Notes: generated by a model from the sequence alone, not told the origin. Positions 20,187-31,329 are shown, counted from the stretch's first letter. The stretch is 64,000 nt of DNA from Euborellia annulipes (GCA_023213315.1 JAKCPI010014312.1:1-64000), one strand, 5' to 3'. Made by a program: numbers and translations.

Positions 20187-20624
20187 TATTTATATTTTGT
20201 TACCAAGGCAACCATTTCTGCTAACTTTGCTATGAAATGAAAGAGTAAAATTGTCTTCAGATTTCAAAGGCAAAATGAGAATATACATTTTAAAGAGCAT
20301 CTAAAAAATAAAAATCTTTGGAGCAAATTTTGAGAAAATCGAAAAAAACTAAAAAAAAGTGCATCAGTAAAGTACTAGTACTCTTTGGACAACTTTGTTC
20401 AGAAGCCTCGCCTCACGTCCCAGTAGAATAACTAATTTATATATTAAATTTCAATCACCTAGCTCTTTTAGTTGTTGAGATATTTTGTTCACAGACAGAC
20501 AGACAGACCATGTCGCGAAAACCACTTTTTTGGATTTAGTGGACCTCAACTCGTGTATATCCATCAAAATCTCGACATAAATCCAATACTATATTACATA
20601 TATACATAGCTAAGAGAAAGTAAA

Positions 20625-21187
20625 AGGGCGACGAAAATTCGCACTTTTTTGGAACCAAGAGAGAAAAAATAAATAAATATGTCGGCAAAATAAAGAATAC
20701 AAAAGGCTTTTTGTTGTTGTTGAGTTCAAATTGATTTTTGTTCATAAAATAAATTTCCATAAGTTATAAAAAACAAAAAATTCATTGCTCTATGAATAAA
20801 TTAGATTTTTTTTTTTCTTCTTCTTTTTCAAGCTATTAAATTTGCCAAGTTAGTTGGTGGTCTGAAAGGAGAGAGAAAGCAAATGGGAGTAATGATCAAC
20901 AAAGAGAGAGAGAGAGAGAGAGAGAGATGTTCTCTTCACCACCAACACAACACGGAAATGCGATATGAGTCATCCCTACCATCATCATCATCTTCTTCTT
21001 CACTGATCATCATGATCATATCTTGGGGCAGACAAATGCTTAGGCACGTGCGTGTGCGTGCCACAAGAACAATAAAATGTGTCTGTGTGTCTGTGTGTGT
21101 CGCCAAAAGTTATAAAGAAAGAAACAAAAATTTATATTATATGAATGGGATAACAAAACATTGTTTCAGAAATTTTGTTCTATTTAA
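20625..21187. other. Low-repeat stretch, possible host 5' flank
   Basis: Contains a (GA)n tract (20902-20928), TCATCATCATCTTCTTCTTC and GTGTCTGTGTGTCTGTGTGT. A 102-codon frame here is driven by these simple repeats. No gene is assigned. Confidence 0.3.
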
Positions 21188-21500
21188 TTAATTATGAAAA
21201 GAAAATTATTATTATTCCAATCCAGTGCCTGCTTGAGGATTTGTTTACATTCATAGAATACACAAATGAAAAGAATACATAAAAATTTCTCTATACATTT
21301 CCTATGGGAGAAATCGTAACTTTAAAAATTAATAACTCACAAAGTTATAGGAATTTCGGGATGAAAATAATTTTACTGTAATCCCGAGAAGGTCTTGTTT
21401 ATGGATATAAAATTTCATTTCAAAATTCCAACGGGAAGTTGCTTAAATAGAGCGTGACAGACAGACGGACATTAGCGAATTATATATATAGATAGATAGA
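21188..21500 (-). mobile_element. Helitron, 5' two-thirds (minus)
   Basis: Minus strand starts TCTATCTATCTATATATATA after an A, then AATTCGCTAATGTCCGTCTG and GTCACGCTCTATTTAAGC, and continues to the AAAATTATT/TCATAATTAA module. The GC-rich 3' hairpin end is missing. Confidence 0.8.
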
Positions 21501-21529
21501 TTACCTAAAAAAAAAAATTGAAGTCATTA

Positions 21530-21865
21530 TTAGGGTTGTCCAAAATAATCGATTTATCGATTATTTACCGATTATTTTCTTAAAAAAAAAAATAATTGAT
21601 TATTAAAAAAATAATAATAATCGATTATCTCGATTATTTTTCATAATCGATTGATTATTTTCCGGGAATATGCGTTTGAAAAGATGGGATAGATTCGTAT
21701 ACTAAAAAACAAAAAAAAAAGATTAAATAATTTTGAATAATGGAAATTTTACTAGTGGAAAAAAAGGTATAATCGATTATTTTTTCGTCTGTCCGGATCC
21801 AATAATCGATTATTTTTCATAATCGATAATCGGTTATTTTTTCCATAATCGAACTTTCCTAGTCA
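21530..21865. repeat. TAATCGATTATTTT-repeat element
   Basis: Between GGGTTGTCCAAAATAATCG and AATCGAACTTTCCTAG lie at least eight copies of ATCGATTAT/AATAATCGATT in both orientations. Short-palindrome tandem organisation like this is common in hAT-derived MITEs. Ends and duplication are not fixed. Confidence 0.55.
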
Positions 21866-21934
21866 TTATTAACCGCCTTGCGCCTTGAATTTAGGCAACC
21901 AGAACACTTAGCTATCGGAAAATCTTCTTTTCGA

Positions 21935-22180
21935 TTCTTTCAACAGGCCAAACTGTTTTTAGGACAAACTAATTTCTCCAACGCCAAATTAGTTTATCCT
22001 AAGACTAGTTTGGCCTAAGAGGCTCCAGTTAATCCGAACGCACTCAAGACGAATTAGTTTGTCCTATAAAACAGTTTGGCCTAGCTTACATTTTCGAATT
22101 CACTAAAGTTGTTTTAATTTTTTTATCTAAGAAGCTCTAGTTCCTTAGGATGAACTAGTTTGTCCTAAAATACAGTTTGG
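21935..22180. repeat. Cluster of AGGACAAACTA / AGGCCAAACT inverted motifs
   Basis: Short motifs recur in both orientations: CAGGCCAAACTG, TAGGACAAACTAATT, AATTAGTTTATCCTA, CTAGTTTGGCCTAAG, AATTAGTTTGTCCTA, ACAGTTTGGCCTAG, CTAGTTTGTCCTA and ACAGTTTGGTC. No known family is recognised. Confidence 0.6.
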
Positions 22181-22184
22181 TCTG

Positions 22185-22715
22185 TAACATATATATATTA
22201 AAAAAAAAAACGCTTTATTTCTTTTTCAATTTTGTTGTCCATTTCAAGTCTCGAATCCGCCCCCTCACATCCCCCTCCCTGGTGGTGACTACATATTATA
22301 TTTTTTTATTAAGTCTTTTTATTTTTTTTATTTATTTCTTTTGCCATTTAGTTATTTTAACGTATGTATGTGCCGATCGGAAATTTCGCTTCATTTGTTT
22401 GATTGCAATTATCTTGACGGTAATTGCTCTAAACCGTCCCCAGGCTCTCCGTAGTCTTAATTTATCTTTTTTCAATTAGAGAAAAAAAAAATCTTAATAA
22501 ATATGAAATAAAGAATGGGGAGAATTTAAAAACGGAAACGAAGGTTGCAACGGAAATGACGTCATTAAAAAAAAATAATAATAAAGAAAGGAGATTTAAT
22601 TAAGGAATAAAAATCACAGGTTGACTCAAAAATGGCTTTAAAAAAAATGTTGGAAAGTTTCCTATTTATCACATAGTGAGGGTTTTGTGGAGCTCCCTCC
22701 CCCGCCACTGTGCAT
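22185..22715. other. AT-rich stretch without recognised gene
   Basis: A 100-codon plus frame at 22177-22479 is hydrophobic but built on T-runs, with no family resemblance. Probably intergenic or intronic. Confidence 0.35.
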
Positions 22716-22723
22716 CTTACAGC

Positions 22724-23587
22724 TAGGGATGAAACGATACGAGTAAATACAAGTACTTACTCGATACTTTTCTTTCGATACCAAGTACTTTTGGAATCGA
22801 TACTTTGAAATAGAGTACCAAGTAAGTATCGGTCAAAAATACTCGTATCGATACTCGGTCCACGTACGCGATGATTAGTTTGGTCGGACGAACATTTACG
22901 TAGATTTGTTCTTATTCACAATAGAAATAAGTGGAATGGTTGGTACCGCTGTATTTTAATTTTTATTATTGGAGTATTCAACAGGGAAACATCTTGAAAA
23001 ATTATTATTTTTGGGTAGTACATCTAAAACTGAATATTTTTTTAGCCGTCGTTGTTTTTTTTTTTTAAGAACTTGTTGTTTTATGGTTGTGGAGATTTAA
23101 TCAAGATTCTCAGGGACTTTTCAGCCAGGAGATTAAATAAAAAAATTTTAAATATTCTATTTGCCGGCATTTCGGTCGCAAATCCCAACTGAAGGTTCAG
23201 GGCGAATATTGACGATTAAACACGATCTTAGGTATTTTAATATTCATTGAAATTAAATATACAATTTCTTTTTACTTTGATTTGTACAAAAATATTATCA
23301 TACTTGGAGGTCTCCGATGATGAAGGTCATGATTGGCGACCGAAACGTCAGCAAATAGAAAATTAAATAAAATATTTTTATTTAATCTCCTGGCTGCAAA
23401 ATTCCTGCGAATCTTGATAATATAGGCTCTAAGTACTTACTGCTGTTTTTAATTGTACGAAAAAATTGACCGATACGAGTAAGTATCGATATTTTTCAAT
23501 CGATACCGAGTAGGTACTCGATACTTTGCAACCGATACCAGTATCGAGTAAAAGTATCGATACCTCAGTGGTATCGTTTCATCCCTA
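22724..23587. mobile_element. hAT-type MITE of the AACGATAC family with nested foldback
   Basis: Ends TAGGGATGAAACGATAC and GTATCGTTTCATCCCTA, flanked by the 8-bp duplication CTTACAGC (22716-22723 and 23588-23595). The interior is packed with GTATCGATACT-type repeats. A hammerhead foldback at about 23085-23425 is nested inside. Confidence 0.9.
23085..23425. mobile_element. Hammerhead foldback element nested in a hAT MITE
   Basis: Left arm TCAAGATTCTCAGGGAC, TTTTCAGCCAGGAGATTAAA; the right arm is its complement, ending CCTGGCTGCAAAATTCCTGC, GAATCTTGA. The right half has GATGATGAAGGTCATGATTG then GCGACCGAAACGTCAGC, a core with its first two bases altered. The left copy is more degenerate. Imperfect TAAG(A/T)ACTT... 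repeats on both sides may be a diverged duplication. Confidence 0.65.
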
Positions 23588-23599
23588 CTTACAGCTCGT

Positions 23600-23878
23600 T
23601 TTTTAAAGTAAATAAGAATAGCGCTATATTGTGAATAGGCCTGTTCTATTAGTTAGAGTTGTGATTCTGTATACAAAGCATTTGTTTTGATTATAAAAGA
23701 ACAATTCGTTGAGATCAGAAATGAGTAAAAAAAAAGGATTATGATCCAATCGGTAGATCCGATATCTGAATAAAAATTAAGTTGAAGAAAAGGATTTAGT
23801 TTCTATTCTATATTCTTTAGGAGAATGTGGACATTGCAATTTAAATCCAAAATTGATTAGGATCTACCCTATCCTTGA
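23600..23878. other. Unassigned AT-rich sequence
   Basis: No repeat or gene recognised between the hAT element and the TTAA element. Confidence 0.3.
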
Positions 23879-23882
23879 TTAA

Positions 23883-24255
23883 GGGGCCTCGGGAGCGAAG
23901 TGGCTACAGCATGTTTTTCCCGATAAGATGGCGTTGTGTGTCATAAAAAGTATGCCCAAAAAATCAAGTAATTCAAAATTTGCCAAGAGATGTCAGAATG
24001 GTAGCTAATAATATTTAATGCATTTGGTTGATTTTCATTTGACCTTTTAACAATAAATACTTTATAAATCATAAAAATATATAAATATAGGCCAGATATA
24101 GGCTAATAGTATATCGGCTGTTAGACTAGTCTGCCATCTATTGCAAGAATGCTGAACTAATTTGACATTTGATTTTTAAATAAATCATCTAAGCTTATTT
24201 TAAAAATTTCTTAATTATCTTCTATATATAATAATTGCGGAGTGTCCGTCTGTCT

Positions 24256-24286
<31 letters not shown>

Positions 24287-25032
24287 CGTCTGTCACGCTC
24301 TGTTTGACCAACTTCCCGTTCGAATTTTGAAACGAAATTTTGCAGTATTACAGAGGACGTTATGGAGAGTCCCGGAAAAATACTCGGGTCCCGAAATTCC
24401 TATAACTTTTCGAGTTATTAATTCTTAAAATTACGATTTCTCCCATAGGAAATGTATAGAGAAATATTCAAGTATTCTTTGAAGTTGTGTATTCTATGAA
24501 GGTAAACAAATCCTCAAGCAGGCACTGGATTGGAATACGTAGTAATAATAATTTTCTTTTCATAAATAAGATAAGGCGAGGGTCCGCCGCAGGCGGGCCC
24601 GAGCCAGTTGGTGGGGGGTCCAGGGGGCGTAGCCCCCCCTGTCTAGACGCCAGCCCGTTTCTCATAATTAAGAAAGGCGAGGGTCCGCCGCAGGCGGGCC
24701 CGAGCCAGCGTCTGGGGGGTCCAGGGGGGCGTAGCCCCCTGGCTAGACGCGAAGCCCGCCGAAGGCGGGCGGCGCGGCTAGTGTGATTAATAATAACAAT
24801 AAATTCATTTTTAAATTTAAAAAAGATTATTGGGACAGATTGTTTTTTGTATTTGCTTGATAACAAAAAAATTAATAACGATATTTTTTTAATAAGTCAT
24901 TAAACAAATTATAGCTCGATGTCCCAATAATCTCTTATGAATTTAATTCATTAAAAAAAAAACCGCATTGAAAAATTCCTTATAATAGTCTAGTTTTTTT
25001 TTTAAAGTACGTTTAGACGTCGCTCCTGAATC
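23883..25032 (+). mobile_element. TTAA-family element A3 with nested Helitron
   Basis: Left end GGGGCCTCGGGAGCG after TTAA (23879-23882), right end CGCTCCTGAATC before TTAA (25033-25036). Blocks match 59618-60235 in reverse. The 564-bp Helitron at 24218-24781 interrupts it; without it the element is about 590 bp. Non-coding. Confidence 0.85.
24218..24781 (+). mobile_element. Complete non-autonomous Helitron
   Basis: Starts TCTTCTATATATAATAATTG after A. The (GTCT/GTCC)n tract is at 24240-24297, followed by CACGCTCTGTTTGACCAAC and CCCATAGGAAATGTATAG. Then come two GC-rich units (GGGTCCGCCGCAGGCGGGCC) and the terminal hairpin GCCCGCCGAAGGCGGGC, then GGCGCGGCTAG before T. The uninterrupted paralogue at 58434-58460 (TTAATTAATATGTGATTAAT) provides an approximate empty site. 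Open frames in the GC-rich part are compositional artefacts. Confidence 0.92.
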
Positions 25033-25039
25033 TTAAAAT

Positions 25040-26200
25040 AACATACAATTTATAAGATTTTATTTCAATAAAATGCGGGTGATATAAAAAATATTGATGT
25101 GGAAGAAAAGGATAAGGAGGGCTTTTTTTTTGTCAAAAGATACAAAACATTGGGGGGGGGGGGGGTTGTTGAGTAGAGAATGTAAGAATCTTTTTAATCT
25201 CTGCTTGGGTGATCCATTCAAGCGATTTTCGTGAGTTTATTTTGCCAAACTGGTAAATATAGAATGAAGATATACAGATTAACGAACGCCTGTCACGCGA
25301 CAGCACAGCAACAAAGTCTTAAATATGTTTGTTTGTGTTTTAGGACAAAAAACATGCCAAAAGCTAAAGAAGAGGTGGGGGAAATGATAAATTGCAAATG
25401 AATATTCAAATATTTACTTGTATTTAAGTGGATCAACTTGAGTTGTTTTTTTTTCTCCTTCGTTTGTTGTATACGAATAAAAACATTTGGGGGGATAAAA
25501 TTTTAACTTCATTAAGTGATGAAAAAATCACAATTGTGTAAGCCATTTTCTGCCTCAGCGGGAATTTTAATTTCTTTCTGAAATCTTGCCTTATTTTTAG
25601 TTTGTATTTATTCTGAAATTTTGTAATTAATTGTCTCAATGATTCAATGAGACATGATTATTTATTTTTTGTTCTAAATTTTATTAAAAGTTTTTGGCTC
25701 GCACAAAATTTAACAAATGAAGGGTTTCTGAGAATGACGGCGAGGGTCTTGTAACAAAAGATGGATGGATGGCCCTCGGTTACTTATAACCTTGAGTTTT
25801 ATGTCTGATTAAAAGGATGTTTTATCCTGAAGGAGGGATAAAGGAGCTAAGCTCATAATTTTGAGTTCAAATTCACCTCATGGCAAAGAATTAATCCAAC
25901 TCTATTGAGGAAAGAAACGGGAACCCATCTCAGTATTATTTCATGTTGAAGTAACATACAGTGATTGAGAAAGATTTTTTCAATTTTATTTAGAAATATG
26001 CTAGCATAATATATCGAATTTTTTTCATCTTTCGAATAAAAAAAAAAAAAAAAAAGTTAAAATGCAATAGTGCATTTAGTGCTAGCAAGAGGCTTCCTGT
26101 GCTTACAATGCTGCTAACGTCCTCAACCTTCAGGCGAACAAGTTTTGGAAAAAAATAAGAGAAAGACAGTATGTAAAAAGGTTGAAAAAAGGCCTACTTG
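25040..26200. other. Low-repeat stretch without recognised gene
   Basis: AT-rich with a G-run at 25151-25165 and an A-run at about 26038-26055. No repeat family seen elsewhere in the window and no splice-bounded coding frame, so it is probably host intron or intergenic DNA. Confidence 0.35.
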
Positions 26201-26204
26201 ACTT

Positions 26205-26448
26205 CTACCCGACTAGAAATTACTTTGGGATTACCCAGAGTATACATCTGTACCTCATTGGGTCCTAAGGAGGCATGCCCAATCAGGAAATTCTCAGGAA
26301 AAATAAAATAACTCATAGTCAGTTTATCCCAATTGGGTTCTATGCGGGAACTAAATGTCCAATCAGGGCCAGACAGGACTTTGACATCCCTACAGGACAG
26401 CCCAATGAGGACCCAAAAGGTCTTACATTAAAATTTCTAGTCGGGTAG
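26205..26448. mobile_element. TIR element, CTACCCGACTAGAAATT ends
   Basis: Perfect 17-bp terminal inverted repeats at 26205-26221 and 26432-26448. Internally, CCCAATCAGG / CCTCATTGGG-type motifs recur in both orientations. No target duplication is evident. Non-coding MITE of unknown superfamily. Confidence 0.75.
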
Positions 26449-26532
26449 CCGTTTGGTCTTACGCTTCCCAAAGTTTTTATAATGAATTGTGTTAAAGCTA
26501 CGTATAAATTGTCTTTAAATTCCAGGTATTGC

Positions 26533-26765
26533 CAGGGGCGTGCCGGGGGGGTGCGTCCTAGACCCCGAGCCGGCATAGGTCCACAAATATTTGTCTTTGA
26601 GAGACCCCGGGCACTCGAGGTTCATGGATATAAGGTATTATAAAAATATTTTGGTGTATGGAGGTGGAGAATATTTAAAAATGAGTTCGCCCCCCCCCCC
26701 CCGAAAAAATTCAATATAACAATACAAAATGTAGGCCCCTCTTCCCAGGTCTCGGTACGCCTCTG
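26533..26765. mobile_element. hAT-type MITE, 233 bp
   Basis: Ends CAGGGGCGTGCCGGG and CTCGGTACGCCTCTG, with the 8-bp duplication GGTATTGC (26525-26532 and 26766-26773). Related to 41802-42308 (shared CCGAGCC(A/G)GCATAGG and TGTATGGAGG blocks). Confidence 0.9.
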
Positions 26766-26779
26766 GGTATTGCTCATTA

Positions 26780-27790
26780 CAAAGTTGATTGCTAGACAAA
26801 TTTGTACATACAGTATGTGCTCAAGTATTGAGGTTAATAAAAGAGAGAGAAAAAAAAATTTATTTACTGATCCCCTCTTCTGTTTGCCTTTTGTTTTAAT
26901 CTGATTTTCTAAACGCCCCTAAAATGCCAGAAAATAGTAGACTATCGACATTTAGGAGGGTTGTTGGCAACTAATGGAACACCCTTTTACCCAATTAAGG
27001 CTTGTTTCGTTCCATGTTATCAATACAGCGAGAGCTCTTTAATATTATTGCAACTAATTGAATTATCAAATTCCATTTACATATTAGTAGATGATGGGGT
27101 TGAATTTTTGCGAATAACCAGGGATAAAAAAAAAAATGATGAGGAGTTAGAGATAGAAAATAAAGTGAGATCTCTTTATAAGATTGTAAATAATAAAAAA
27201 AAAAAGTTATCTTTGAATTCATTTCATCAAGTCACAATTAACTAAATTAGATTTGCTATTAAGCCTGCTCAAATTAGTATAATAATGATAATAATAATAA
27301 AATAAAACAAGTTATATAAGCTTAATTGAAAATGTAATCAGGTTTTTCCAACAACTGGTTGCTTGCTTGTTTGCTCTATATCAATCTTATCTGAATACAA
27401 AAAAAAAAAAAAAATTAATTTTACAAAATTTATCAAAAATCGTGTCAATGTTGTTGTTTAAAAATTTCTAATAAAAATAAAAATAAAAAAAACGTATTGG
27501 ATGGTATGAGTTTTTTTACTTTTTTTTTTTTTTAATTTACTAATAATATTTTTATTTAATGAAGTTTTACAAAAATATATCGTAGGCGCAAGCGAATTCT
27601 AAAGATAGATGACCCTTTAGCATTCAAACGCAAGTTCAATACCAGTAACGCCATCTGATGGCAAGCGGCGGGAATCACAACTCAGAGAGAAAGTCAGCAA
27701 GTGGCGCCTACCTGGCGGACAAGCTTGGAACTTGCTAGGAAAGGAAATATTTAAATTCCGATCATCTACCTCCAATATTGTGAGAGAGTG
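26780..27790. other. Low-repeat stretch; one unassigned 94-codon frame
   Basis: 26961-27245 (plus) is open for 94 codons with an acidic/lysine-rich second half. It matches no family I recognise and has no clear splice or start context. 27640-27780 has mixed composition. Treated as non-coding. Confidence 0.3.
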
Positions 27791-27801
27791 TGTTTTTACA
27801 A

Positions 27802-28153
27802 CAAGGGCGGATACAAGAGGGGGGGGGGGGGGTAAAGGGGGTAATTACCCCCCCCCTCCCCGAGATTTGAAAAAAATACCTTTTTTTCGGCAAAAAATGA
27901 ATTTTTAACGTAAATTTTAAAAAATCAATACTTAAAAACTTGTATTTGTATTAATAAAAAAATTTTCGCTCTCTAAAAAAAAAAAGGTAAAATATCTATA
28001 CGGATTGCAAAAATTTCAGGTCTCGCGAACGGCACATGGAAAAATTTTTGGTTCCGTGAAAAACAAAATTTTTCGTACGCCCCTGGTGCTGTGCGACGAG
28101 TCACACCAGATTACCCCCCCCCCCCCCGAGAAACACCTCTGGATCCGCCCTTG
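27802..28153. mobile_element. hAT-type MITE carrying an R1-hairpin module
   Basis: Ends CAAGGGCGGATAC and GGATCCGCCCTTG, with the 8-bp duplication TTTTACAA (27794-27801 and 28154-28161). Near the right end GTGCTGTGCGACGAGTCACA then CCAGATT is the R1 hairpin right arm, followed by a C-run. Confidence 0.88.
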
Positions 28154-28161
28154 TTTTACAA

Positions 28162-28388
28162 TAAAATAAATAATAGCAAAATACAAAATTAAATTAAAAA
28201 AAAAAAAAAATTAAATAAAAGAAAATCTTGTAACATTCTGCGTATATATTCTACTATTTACTTAAGTTAAGGAAAATCCAATTAAAAAATCTAATCAATT
28301 ATTATATTATCAATAACTTCTGATGAAATGATTATTTATCAGAAACAAATAATGTAATCATTTCCTTGTGAATTCGATCTTTCTTTAA
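28162..28388. other. AT-rich spacer
   Basis: No feature recognised apart from an A-run near 28197-28210. Confidence 0.35.
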
Positions 28389-28389
28389 A

Positions 28390-29013
28390 AATCTGGTGAG
28401 ACAAGCACAGCACACAACTGTCTCTTACCTTCGATAATCGAAAGTTGTGTCCTGTGCTTTTTTTGTGTCGACATGTATTTAGTTTCCGACAGTACGGTAC
28501 ATTCAATTTTCAAGATGTAAAATTTATATGTGAAAATATTTATATTTTGTTACCATAGCAACCATTTCTCCTATCTTTTCTATGGAAGTACAAGAGTAAA
28601 GTGGTCTTTAGAAGATTTCAATTACAAAATGAGAATATACATTTTATTGAGAATCTAAAAAATAATTGATTTTTGAATTTAAAAAAAAATCATTGGAGCA
28701 TATTTAGAGAAAATCGAAAAAAAAAAAACAAAAAGTGCATCAGTAAAGTACTAGTACTCTTTGGTCGATTTTTTTCAAAAGCTTCGTGTTAAGTCCCATG
28801 GGGGGTGCCTAACTTGAATATAAAATTTCAACCTCATAGCTCTTTTCGTTCTTGAGATATTTTGCTCACAGACACACACACAAATTCACAGACAGACCTT
28901 GTATATTCATCAATATCTCGACATCGAATTTTTGACATGAATTCAATACTTTAAAAATTAATATCAATACTTTCTCTCTATATATATTCATATATATAGC
29001 TAAGAGAAAGTAA
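28390..29013 (-). repeat. R1 family, full-length copy (minus), shortened hairpin
   Basis: ATCTGGTGAGACAAGCACAG ... CTTACCTTCGATAATCGAAA; the right arm of the hairpin is cut short at CTGTGC. The body follows (TTACCATAGCAACCATTTCT, GTACTAGTACTCTTTGG), and the copy ends TAAGAGAAAGTA. Confidence 0.85.
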
Positions 29014-29059
29014 AAAAACGAATTCGATTTTTCTAAACTTTTTACTAAAATCACCTTAG

Positions 29060-29570
29060 ATTATACTCGAACTAGAATATTTCTGTATTTTAACTATCTG
29101 CATATTTTTAAGTGGTGAAGCCTTAAAAAAAAATCTTGAAAATTCAAAATTAGCTCCACTTTAGAGCAAATTTTCTATTAAAATTTATTTTTCTTCATTT
29201 CTCTAAAACCATGCCTGATGGAGCAAAAGTGATGGCATTTTTGAATCAGCGCTACGGGGCTTGGAGTAGTTGGTAGCGTGTCTACCTTCTATACCGAACG
29301 TCGCGGGTTCGGACCCCAGGTAGTCCGATGATTTTATTTAAGGCATTTGGATACCAAATGGCTTAAATAGAAATGCCTGGACCCCAATATGTATAATAAT
29401 CATTAACAGATATCGTTTAAAGTCTTAAATGGCCTAAGTTGCCGAAAAGACTGTGTGAATGAGAAAAAGTGTGAATGTTAAAAAAAAAAAAAAAAAAAAA
29501 ATCAGCGCTACCCAAGAATATCTCATAATACCTTAGAAAAAAAATTCCTGTTGCGCCCCCCCCCCGCATT
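29060..29570. repeat. Fragment of the 42-kb palindrome family, split by a SINE
   Basis: GCTCCACTTTAGAGCAAATT and CTCTAAAACCATGCCTGATG correspond to blocks in the arms of the foldback at 41738-43292. This is a separate degenerate copy, interrupted by the SINE at 29256-29500. Confidence 0.6.
29256..29500 (+). mobile_element. tRNA-derived SINE, full-length, perfect 11-bp TSD
   Basis: GGGGCTTGGAGTAGTTGGTA head, B box CGGGTTCGGACCCC, body and oligo-A tail. Flanked by ATCAGCGCTAC (29245-29255 and 29501-29511). Confidence 0.92.
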
Positions 29571-29738
29571 GCGAGGGTGTTATTTACGCCCCTGGCCAGC
29601 TATGTTCAACTAAAAATCATATGGAGGGCCCAGGAAAAATAATCCGAGGTTTCCCTTAAAAGATTCCTGAAAATTTACCCATTGGGAAGCGGTGGGTTAA
29701 ATTCAAATCGTACTTAAGTATTTTAAGGTATATATTAA

Positions 29739-30134
29739 GGTGCGCGTCTCGGGGTGCTAATTTTGGGACTTTCCAGCGGCCACAATTTAGAAGCTATCGA
29801 CCTCAATTTTTTTTTAAATTAAAGCTATTTAAAATATCTACAACTTATAGAAGCCCTTTTTTTGATTTTCGAAAAAATAAATTTTTTTTTTAGATTAATC
29901 GCATTAAATAAAAGATATTTTAAAAAAAGGAGCTCTATAAGTTGTAGATAATTAAATTAGTAATCATTGTGTTAAAGAATAATTAATTTTTTGCCTTTAA
30001 TTAATTAGCTGGAAAGTCTAGAATTAAATGCAATTTGTCCCTTGTTTTCCTATGGGGAACACTAACGCCATCTCTTGCCGCCTAGAGGAACTCGGTAGTC
30101 AAAAGCTTTCTAACGACTTTTCGAGACGCGCACC
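29739..30134. mobile_element. TTAA-flanked MITE, copy 2
   Basis: 396 bp. Ends GGTGCGCGTCTCG and CGAGACGCGCACC; TTAA at 29735-29738 and 30135-30138. It is the reverse complement of 12761-13145 along its whole length, including CTTTCCAGCGGCCACAATT and TCTACAACTTATAGAAGC. Confidence 0.88.
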
Positions 30135-30139
30135 TTAAT

Positions 30140-31090
30140 ATGTATTTAAAAAATTTAATTATAGGTCTATAACAATTTTTATTATTTTTCAATTGTGGCA
30201 TTTAATGATTAAAATTAATTGGCTTTTTGCATAAGTCGAAATTGAACCCAATACATTCCAAAAGGTAAATTTTCAGCTATTTTTTGAGCATCCCCATTTG
30301 AGAATTGAGAGACAGGATCATTTCCCTGGGCTCTCCTCATTTTCACCGAGAAGGTGATCAAACAGAACGTGATGTATGAGCATACAAGAGGCTAAATGAG
30401 TTAATATTATTTAGACTGAATATTTTAAAAGTAGACCCCATCTCTATTTATTTAAATTTGGTAGCATACCACTTGTGAGTAAGTATTATTTATTTTTTTT
30501 TTTAGTTTAGAGAGAAATAAAATTAAATAAATGAAGAAATTTTAATATTTAATAAAAAAAAAAAGAAAGATTAGCTCTTTCCAAATGAATGACAGAATTA
30601 ATGAATGAATGGAGCTACGAGTTAAATTTAGAAATGAGTAGATCCTTATCACAATCATTGATAATATCATCAAAAAAAAAAAAGGCAAGTTTTGCGATTT
30701 TTCAGTTCCGTTTGTTATCTAAAATTAAATATGTCCTTTAGCCAGGGTTCTAAAGTCCTTGTCGATTCAGAAATATTTCAACAACATCCAAATTGAATGC
30801 TTTGATTAATAGAAGAAGGCAGGAGAAAAGAACGACAAGCAAGGCTAAGCAGGGCTGGACCTCGGATTGGTGACCTCCAAATCGGAGGAAAAAATGAATT
30901 GATATTCATTTTTTTACTAAGAAAATTATATAAAAAGAAGAAAATTAAACATTGTTTGGTTCTATCAAACAGGAACGCCGGAACGAATTATTTAATTTCT
31001 TCAAATAGTATAAAACAAATCTATTATATACCCTGAAAAAATTATAAATAAAATCACTATTTTAATAAAATTAAAATTTTAAAAAATTTA
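30140..31090. other. Low-repeat stretch
   Basis: AT-rich. A segment GAAGGCAGGAGAAAAGAACG (about 30824-30845 and the following 100 bp) recurs at 32090-32200, so a duplicated block of unknown nature is present. No gene. Confidence 0.35.
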
Positions 31091-31092
31091 CT

Positions 31093-31313
31093 TGTGATTT
31101 TAACAAAAATTGAACACACACAGACAGACACACAGACAGACAGACACACAGACAGACAGACACACAGACAGACCATGTCGCGACCACTTTTTTGGATTCA
31201 GGGGACCTCAAAACGTGAAGATCCATCAAAATCTCCACATCGAATTTTTGACATGAATCCAATACTTTCTCTCTCTATATATATTACATATATACATAGG
31301 TAAGAGAAAGTAA
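31093..31313 (-). repeat. R1 family, 5' third (minus) with long (CAGA)n tract
   Basis: ACACACAGACAGACACACAG repeat (31117-31173), GACCATGTCGCG, CATCGAATTTTTGACATG and GGTAAGAGAAAGTA. Confidence 0.8.
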
Positions 31314-31329
31314 AATTCGAGACTTATTT

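Larger units (their letters stand above)
19525..20623 (-). repeat. R1 full-length copy (minus) split by a SINE and a hammerhead foldback
   Basis: From the hairpin remnant (CTGTCGCACAGCACACAACT) to TAAGAGAAAGTA. The body is cut by the SINE at 19654-19900 and the foldback at 19944-20186, each with direct duplications of R1 sequence. Both insertions therefore post-date this R1 copy. Confidence 0.85.

Noticed and set aside
24240..24297. GTCTGTCC arrays as CRISPR-like or satellite arrays
   Set aside because: They are 4-bp microsatellites at a fixed position in the Helitrons and R1, with no spacers.
24468..24866. 132- and 99-codon frames on both strands
   Set aside because: They cover the GC-rich tandem module of the Helitron, where stop codons are rare by composition.
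26961..27245. 94-codon plus-strand frame as a small gene
   Set aside because: No family resemblance, and the second half is dominated by A-runs encoding Lys. No promoter or splice evidence.
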